From contig NC_134878.1 of the NCBI RefSeq assembly GCF_041734735.1, forward strand, positions 13,740,640-13,804,639: a DNA stretch of 64,000 nt. Direction: 5' to 3'. The position numbers were made by a program, and so were the translations under genes. Shown here piece after piece: positions 1 to 8,400 of the stretch (position 1 is the first letter of the stretch; every line of letters starts with the position of its first letter). The notes under the pieces were generated by a model, which worked only from the letters and a program-made list of their open reading frames with translations, was not told the DNA's origin and made no database searches. Source of the DNA: Babylonia areolata (taxonomy: Eukaryota > Mollusca > Gastropoda > Neogastropoda > Buccinidae).

Positions 1-489
1 AGATCGGCTTTCATTAAGTTCCGTTTTGGTATAAATGAACTAAAAATAAATCAGCGTTATTGTGATGTTTTGAAAAACTGCCCATGTGGTGGTAGAATAG
101 AGAACGAACTACATGTACTAACAGCTTGTCCATTATATGATGATATTAGAAGGAAATATTTGCTCAAGCATATGCAACATATTAGAAATCTGTCATTATC
201 ATTTCTGCTGCAAAACGAAAGTTGTAATGTGACCAGAGATGTTGCAATGTTTGTTTTTTATGCATTAAGACTGAGAGAAGAGTACTTTCAGCCCTAAACA
301 GACATATCAGCCTTGTGCTTTTCATTTAGTTTACTTGTTCTCAGTGAGCTCACTGTGTATTATGTGGATTGTTTTCGTTCTTCCTATTTTATTTTAGTTA
401 AGCTGTGTGTGCAACATGTGCACCCAAAATGTATACAGGTCGGTGACCTTACATTAAAATTCTTGCGTTCTTGCGTTCTTGCGTTCTGC
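1..489 (+). mobile_element. 3' end of a non-LTR retrotransposon (LINE), cut by the window edge
   Basis: An open frame enters at base 1 and stops at 297. It reads as the C-terminal part of a LINE reverse transcriptase ORF: the start (AFIKFRFGINELKIN) is followed by a Cys/His cluster of the form CPCG..ENELHVLTACPLY, a C-terminal signature common in invertebrate LINEs. A 3' UTR of about 190 bases follows and ends in a short tandem tail of roughly three TTCTTGCG units near 462-488, as expected for a LINE 3' terminus. The reverse transcriptase core would lie outside the window. It may be the same family as the fragment at 17290-17965; that link rests on remembered family resemblance only. Confidence 0.75.
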
Positions 490-544
490 CTCTCTGTCTG
501 TCACTCTCTCAGTCTCTCCTCTCCCTCTCTCTCCCCCTCTCCCC

Positions 545-760
545 AATCTCACTCCCCAGGGACATAACCCCCTTCTTCCGCCCCTTTAACCCTTCCGGAT
601 CTAAGCCAGGAGCCGTGAGTGAAATCAGGAAAATCGGAAAAACCTTTTCCCAAGGACACATGCACAGTATCATGCATCAACGGGGCCTCCAGCCCAGATC
701 ACTGGAGAACACTGGATCACTGGAGTCCAGCGCTTAGCTGACCGCTTCGAAGTTCCCACG
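545..760. repeat. degenerate dispersed-repeat fragment, tRNA-like wording
   Basis: The stretch contains phrases such as GTCCAGCGCTTAGCTGACCG that resemble the reverse complement of a tRNA-derived SINE head. No intact A and B box pair is visible and no coding frame makes sense. A pyrimidine-rich CT tract (490-545) precedes it. Confidence 0.3.
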
Positions 761-1039
761 TTCCCCACTTCCCGAAGAAAAGTGACACAAGAATGAGATC
801 TAAAGGACACCACTTCCACTGCGCACGGAGAGAAACAGGCAGAAATCAAGACAGGTGGACAGGGCCGGAGAACGACACAGTATAAGTAATCATCGAAAAA
901 AGAAAGGAGAGAGGAAAAGAGATGGAAGAGAAAGAAAGCACAGATGTAGTTCCAAACAGGGAACCTCCCAACCGAGAGAAGCTAAGCGTCAGCTAGGAAT
1001 GTTCCCTCTAGTCGACGGAATTTGCGGTAGATTACGTAA

Positions 1040-1546
1040 CATTCTGAACGCTGAGCAAAATCAGCGCCGCTAATATTGCCTGTATTTCCGTGGACTTTGG
1101 GAAACTCCTTACGCTGATCAAGCTTAGTGCAGCTAACATTGGTTATAATTTCATAGAAAAGACTAAGCAAGCTTAGCACTGCAAAAATCAGTTCTAATGT
1201 CATACATAGAAACCATTTTAATGCTAAGGAAGGTTAGTGGTGCTAAGATCACTTTCAGTTTCACAAAGTTGGGAACTATTGTTAACACTAAGCAAGCTCA
1301 GTGCTGCAAAAATCAGTTGTAATTTCATAGATTTGGAAACCATTGGTAACGCCAAGGAAAAGTTAGCGCTGCAAAGATCGGTTGTAATTCTGTAGACATG
1401 GGAACCGTTGTTTGTGCTATGTAAGCTTAGCACTACTAAGACCTGTTGTAATTTCATAAACTTTGGAACCGTTGATAACGCTAAGAGAGATGAGCTCTGC
1501 TAAGATCGGTTGTCATTTCATAAACTTTGGAACCATTTGTTAACGC
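1040..1546. repeat. degenerate tandem satellite, units of about 75-80 bp
   Basis: At least six imperfect units follow one another, each combining a GCTAAG or CTTAGC core, a GATCGGTTGTAATTTCAT-like block and a TTTGGAACC block. Divergence between units is high, so the array is old. No ORF of interest crosses it. Confidence 0.7.
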
Positions 1547-2185
1547 ACACACCTCCATCCGTTAGGCTTTGGACGGTGGTCTGGGTGCTTGGTTTCTGGA
1601 TGAGGTTATTGAACTGTACGTGTCGGTTTGCGGCAAGCGTTTGTTGTGTGGCATCCCAACAAAGACGTGCAAAGGCAAGGCAAGGCAAGGCAAGGCAAGT
1701 AGTTTATTTCGTGTACCCCCTGGGAGCATTGACACATTACATACGTTCATCCTTAATACATCTCCAATAAATGCAAAAAGGGTGATGTCAAAAACAAGAA
1801 GTAGGCAGATTCGTTCAATCACTTAATATACACATTGGCAAGTACTATTTCACTCATAATATAGACAAACAATCAAAAAACAACAACAAAAAAAATCAAT
1901 TAAAAAATTGTATAAGTAGACAAAACATTAATAAAGATAACTACGAATAGCAGAAACCAAGGTTTTAAGTTTTAACAGTATTCTTTTGTTTGCAGATTCA
2001 GTCTTTCATTTCCTTGCCTTGCTCCATGATAATCATCGCCACTATGACCGACGCCCAGACGAGTCAGACACGAGCTGATACCCAGATGGCTGGGCTAGCC
2101 GGTTAGCGCGCACACTCAAACCACGATTCTAAGGTGGTGGCGCCTTGTCATTGGGTAGAGTGATTAATAATCCTCCCCCCTCTTG

Positions 2186-2232
<47 letters not shown>

Positions 2233-2441
2233 AAGCACCTTCATAATCACCACCACCAACTTCCTAAACACCATCATCACTCTACCTGTGTTCATCACGA
2301 TCACGATCATAATAATTATCATCAATTTCATATCAAATTATTAATCGTAAATACAATGATGATAATGTATTCCCCCTTCCACCTCCCCCGCCCCGCCTCG
2401 CCCCGCCACCCTTTCACTGGCTCTTTTCACCCACCTTCTAG
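1547..2441. other. intergenic or upstream stretch without a recognised gene
   Basis: Holds a short AAGGC tandem run (about 1674-1698), AT-rich spacer, an (AT)n microsatellite at about 2190-2227 and a CAT/CAC-rich stretch. A 5' untranslated exon of the downstream gene could lie here but none can be defined. Confidence 0.5.
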
Positions 2442-5400
2442 GACCACCTACGGGATCATGTCCGAGTGGGTCCAGGGTCCGGCAGCGGTCAAACCCCGGC
2501 GGGTCGGACTGCCTCAGGGTCTGCTGGCCCGCAACAACCCCTCGCCCAAGTTCGCCAACAAGCGGCCACGGCGGGGACACCAGCAGTACGTGTACATGAG
2601 GAACAACCTGCTGCCTGCAGCGTCGGACCCCCGCTTGGATGAAAGGAGGGCGGCGGTGAGTGTGTGCGTGGTTGTGTGGGGTGGTGGTGGGTGGTGATGG
2701 TGGTAGTATTTGTTTTTTGGTTGTTGTTGTTTTTTTATCACAACAGATTTCTTGGGTGTGAAATTCGGGCTGCTCTCCCCAGGGAGAGCGCGTCGCTATG
2801 CTACAGCGCCACCTTTTTTTTTTCTTTTTTTTTCGTATTTTTTCCTGCCTGCAGGTGTATTTGTTTTTCCTATCGAAGTGGATTTTTATACAGAATTTTG
2901 CCAGGAACAACCCTTTTGTTGCCCAGGGAGAGCGCATCGCTACACTACAGCGCCACCCATTTTTTTGGGGGGGGGTTGTTTGTTTTTTTTCCTGTGTGCA
3001 GTTTTATTTGTTTGTTTTTTTCTGTCGAAGTGGATTTTTCTACAGAATTTTGCCAGGAACAACCCCTTTGTTGCCTTGGGTTCTTTTACGTGCGCTAAAG
3101 TGCATGCTGCACACGGGACCTCGGTTTATCGTCTCTTCCGAATGACTAGCGTCCAGACCACCACTCAAGGTCTAGTGGAGGGGGAGAAAATATCGGCGGT
3201 TGAGCTGTGATTCGAACCAGCGCGCTCAGATTATCTCGCTTCCAAAGCGGACGCGTTACCACTTGGCCATCACTCCACGTAACATTGGGGTGTGGGGGTG
3301 CGTAGTGTGTGGGGGTGTACGTTGTGTGGGTGGCGGGTGGGTGGTTGGCTGTAGTGTGTGTGTGGGGAGCGGGGGGAATGGGAGGGCGTATTGTGTGTGT
3401 GCGTGTGTGTGTGTGTGTGTGTGTATGCATAATGTGTGTGTGCATAGTATGTGTGTGTGTCGAGAGGGAGAGAGGAGGGGAGGGCCAAATGAAATCATGT
3501 TGCCCAGCCAACCGAAAAGGGAGCCATTGGAGGGCTGACTTCTGTTGACCTGTTAGTTCTTAAAATCAGGACTGATTCACACCTAAACCATCCCCATCCG
3601 CTGACCATGGTTTCGTTGATGTTGTCGTCGTTATAGTTAGCGAGGCACAAGTCAGAAGAATTATTACCCGTTGATTTTGAAATCACTAATGTTATCATCC
3701 TCCTCCTCCTCCTCCTCCTCATCATCATCATCACCACCACCACCACCATCACCCCCATCATACCATTATCAGTAATAGTAGACCCAGTAGTAGCAGTAGT
3801 TGTGATTGAGCAGCAATAGTTAAAGTATTGATGGTTTCATCTTCATCATTGTCATCGTTGTCATTCATCAAACAACCACCCGTTAGACCTTTATCATTAA
3901 TTTCCGATGCTGCCATCATTATCATCATCGTTATAATTAATTGATTAATCAGAGCTGCACACATTGTTTACCTGTAGTTGGCTGTATAGTTGTTACTGAT
4001 GCCATCACCATCATCAGCACCATCATCAGTACCATCATCAGCACCATCATCAACAATATTACTGATCCACATCTACATGAATCGTTTACCCTTTAGACCC
4101 TTGACATCATTGCTAATGCTGCCATCATCATCATCAATATTATTGATCTACAGCTGGACGAATCGTTTACCCTTTAGGTCCTCAATATCATTGCTGATGC
4201 TGCCATCATCATCATCAATTTAATATTATTGATCTACAGCTGGACGAATCGTTTACCCTTTAGATCCTTCATATCATTGCCGATCCTGCTTGCCATCATT
4301 GTCATCTTTTGTTGTTGTTGTTGTTGTACGAACCATTCATCCGTTAGGCCTCTGTCATTGTTAATTATGCTGTCATCATCATCATTATCATCATCATCGT
4401 TGATGCACAGCTGGACGAATCGCTGCCTGTCCACGCCCGCTACACGTCGGACTGTGGCTACGATGACTTCCACAAGGCGTACCGGGCGGCGAAGCGAGTG
4501 GGACCTCCAGAAGACTTCCCACTTTGGGGTCCTCCCAGGTCAGTCCAAGGAGTCACCCACAAACAAGGACATAATAAGTTTACATGTATTCTGTTTTATT
4601 AGAAGTGCAGTTGAGGTTGTCGACAGACTAGACGCGTGGGTTTTGATTTGCTTTCAGCCGTTTGTCTTCCACGTATCTTTCGTTTTGTTAGGTGTGTATG
4701 TTAGTGTGTGTACTCATTCGTTTATTTTGATTAATTATATCATTTCGTTTTATTTTAATGTATTACATAAACCTAGGGCCGGACCTCAAGGCCTGACTAG
4801 TGCGTTGGGTTTATAGGAAGGTCAGGCATCTGCTACGCACGCACGATCTTCTACAAATGAGCACACGCACAGGCACACTTTTTTCTTACACGATTGTCGT
4901 GTGCATTTATTACTGTTATTATTATTAGTAGTAGTAGTAGTAGTAGTAAAATTTGTTCAGATTCATTACATAGTCTTGTTAAGAATTCCCTTGAAATATC
5001 TTTTGGAAGGGGTTGGGGGGGTGGGGGGGTTTCTTACTAGTTAGTTTTATACACACACACACACACACACAGACACACACAAACACAACACACACACACA
5101 GAGTGTGTGTCACAACTTTGTATCAATGGCCTCTCTCAGTAACCACGTGTGACGTGAAAATTATATCCTACGACAGACTACGTCACGGTCGTCAAGGAGG
5201 CAGCTGGAGACACGTGAAGGAGGTGTTGCAAGCAGGAGGCAACCGCATTGTCTTTGTGGATGGTACGTGATTCTAAAAAGAGGCGACGATGACAAACGAT
5301 GACAGACGTGCACAGATACTGACATCAACAAAATGTTAGAAGTCCCCCCTCTCACATTAACTCTCTCCAAACGAACGGCGAAAGAGACGACGTTAACAGC

Positions 5401-8400
5401 GTTTGACCCCAATTACCATCATCAAAATATTGCAAACGGAAGGCTCTTATACTGAAGACGTGAACGTTGACAAAGAATACCACCATTCTGACGACGGAAG
5501 CTAAAGGTTGGGTCATTCAGACACCCACTGGACATCCGAGGGGTCTGTGTAGAGGAGAAGAGAGGACTGGCCGTACTGAGTGAGTTAAAGAGGTGGATGA
5601 AGACTAAAGATTTCCGATTTCTAACGACGAAAGTAAAAAAGCAGGGCTATTAAGACACCCACTGGACATCAGTGGAAAGCGAAGGACAGAAAGGGAGAAA
5701 ACTGGCCGTCCCGAATGAGTTAACTTTCAGTCACCAACCGACATGACTTCTTCTTCGTCGTTCGTGAGCTGCAACTCCCACGTTCACTCGAATGTACACG
5801 AGTGGGCTTTTACGTGTATGACCGTTTTTACCCCGCCGTGTAGTCAGCCATACTCCTTTTTCGGGGGTGTGCATGCTGGGTATGTTTTTGTTTCAATAAC
5901 CCACCGAACCCTGATATTGACACGATAGACCATTCAATACTTCTTTCCCGTCTTCATTTTACATTTGGTATCTTATCTCACTGATCGATTCCAGTCTGTC
6001 ATTGTTGATCATTTCCAAAATGAACCCGTTAAAATCGAACATGGAGTCCCACAGGGCCCAGTGCTCTTCACACTGTACACTGCTCCTCTCGCTGAAATTA
6101 TCAACCGCCATAATGTCAGTCATCATTTTTATGCTGATGACACTCAACTCCAGAAGAGTGATACCCCTGAAAAATTGTCGTCGCTCTTGCAGGAAACATC
6201 CAACTGCTTCCTGGGCATAGAAAAATGGATTACTCTAAATAAGTTACAATTGAACGCGGACAAAACTGAAGCAATGATCATAGGAACCAAACAAAAATTG
6301 TCTTCCATCACAACTGACACAATCAAACTTGGCAGTACATCCATCCCTCTTTCCAGTTCAGTCAGGAACCTCGGCGTTGTCCTTGACAACGCACTATCCA
6401 CGCAAAAAATTATTAGTCTGACATGTCCATCCTGCTACTGTCAATTGCGGCGCATCAGCTCCGTCAGGAAATATCTGTCCACTGATGCAACATCTAGTCT
6501 TGTCGTTTCTCTCATTCTCTCTCGCCTTGACTATCGTCACTACTTTGTCTGTTTGTTCTTGCTCTTCCTTAGATATGTGATGACTTGAAAAAAAACATGC
6601 GTTTATATGTCTTGAGCGAAACAACAGAATAATAATAAGTTCTGAGGGACAAGGAAATTGCTTCGTAATATTTTGTGTGGATTGTGTTTTGTCATATCTG
6701 TCTATCTATCTGTCTATCTATCTATATCGTCCCTTTTCATGTCCTATCCTCTCGTGCTGTTTCTCTCCACTGTATCATCGCACTGGTCAGTGATGCTTGT
6801 TTAGTGCTTTGCAGTGTGCCTGCGGTTTGCCATGCATGATTTGCATTGTAACTAGTAAAAAAGATTTTTTTTTTTTTAATCGACAGATATATCCATGTAA
6901 CACCGGAAACACATCATTGTGATTTCACACCCAACTTTCACTTGCACACATAAAATAAAAAAATTAAATATAACGGAAAAAAGAAGTTGAAAAATCTCTC
7001 GCCTCATTTCCTGCTTTGCTCGTGCAGGTCAGATCTCGGTCAAGGACACCCAGGACCTTGACACAGTTCCGGGAGGTCACCTGGTGCTGTCTCACCGAGG
7101 ACCTCAGCTCAACCGCGACCTGGACGCCATGCTTCACAAGCACATGCCTTCCCCTCGCCCCATGCAAAGAGACGGTGCAGGGACAGGTGAGAGCTGTATG
7201 ATGATGATCATCATCATCATCATGATAAGACGAAGAAGAATTCACATTTATGGCCGGTATTGTACTGTATTATTACTCTGTGTCTTAACAGATGTATTGT
7301 ACTGATAATGATGATAATAACGATGATGATGATAAAAGTAGAGTGATGGCCTAGAGGTAACGCGTCCGCATAGGAAGCGAGAGAGAATCTGAGCGCGCTG
7401 GTTCGAATCACGGCTCAACCGCCGATATTTTCTCCCCCTCCACTAGACCTTGAGTGGTGGTCTGGACGCTAGTCATTCGGATGAGACGATAAACCGAAGT
7501 CCCGTGTGCAGCATGCACTTAGCACACGTAAAAGAACCCACGGCAACAAAAGGGTTGTTCCTGGCAAAATTCTGTAGAAAAATCCACTTCAATAGGAAAA
7601 ACAAATAAAACTACACGCAGGAAAAAATACAAAAAAATGGGTGGCGCTGTAGTATAGCGACGCGCTCTCCCTGGGTAGAGCAGCCCGAATTTCACACAGA
7701 GAAATCTGTTGTGATAAAAAGAAATACAAATACAAAAACAAAATTAATCAGTTGTGTCACAACTCTTTGTCCTAACATATGTATTGTATTGCACTGTAGT
7801 ATTACTCTGTCCTAACAGATGTATTGTATTGTACTGTGTTATCACTCTTTGTCCTAACATATGTATTGTACTGTGTTATCACTCTTTGTCCTAACAGATG
7901 TATTGTATTGTACTGTGTTATCACTCTTTGTCCTAACAGATTATTGTACTGTGTTATTAGTCTTTGTCCTAACAGATGTACTGTATTGTACTGTGTTATC
8001 ACTCTTTGTCCTAACATATGTATTGCATTGCACTGTAGTATTACACTTTGTCCTAACAGATGTATTGTATTGTACTGTGTTATCACTCTTTGTCCTACCA
8101 TATGTATTGTATTGTACTGTCTAATCACTCTTTGTCCTAACATATGTATTGTATTGTACTGTCTAATCACTCTTTGTCCTAACAGATGTATTGTATTGTA
8201 CTGTGTTATCAGTCTTTGTCCTAACATATGTATTGCATTGTACTGTATTATCACTCTTTGTCCTAACAGAGTATTGTATTGTACTGTATTATCATTCTTT
8301 GTCTTAACAGATGTATTGTACTGTATTATCACTCTTTGTCCTAACAGATGCACTGTACTGTACTGTGTTATCGGTCTTTGTCCTAACATATGTATTGCAT

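Noticed and set aside
2341-2937. 198-codon minus-strand ORF overlapping the first exon of the unidentified gene
   Set aside because: It is the antisense shadow of a GC-rich exon and T-rich SINE sequence, with Lys and Pro runs and no coding sense.
7345-7420. Possible tRNA gene from the A and B boxes
   Set aside because: No acceptor stem or anticodon arm can be paired, and the box pair continues into a conserved SINE body; the same holds for the heads at 9940, 50410 and 56170.
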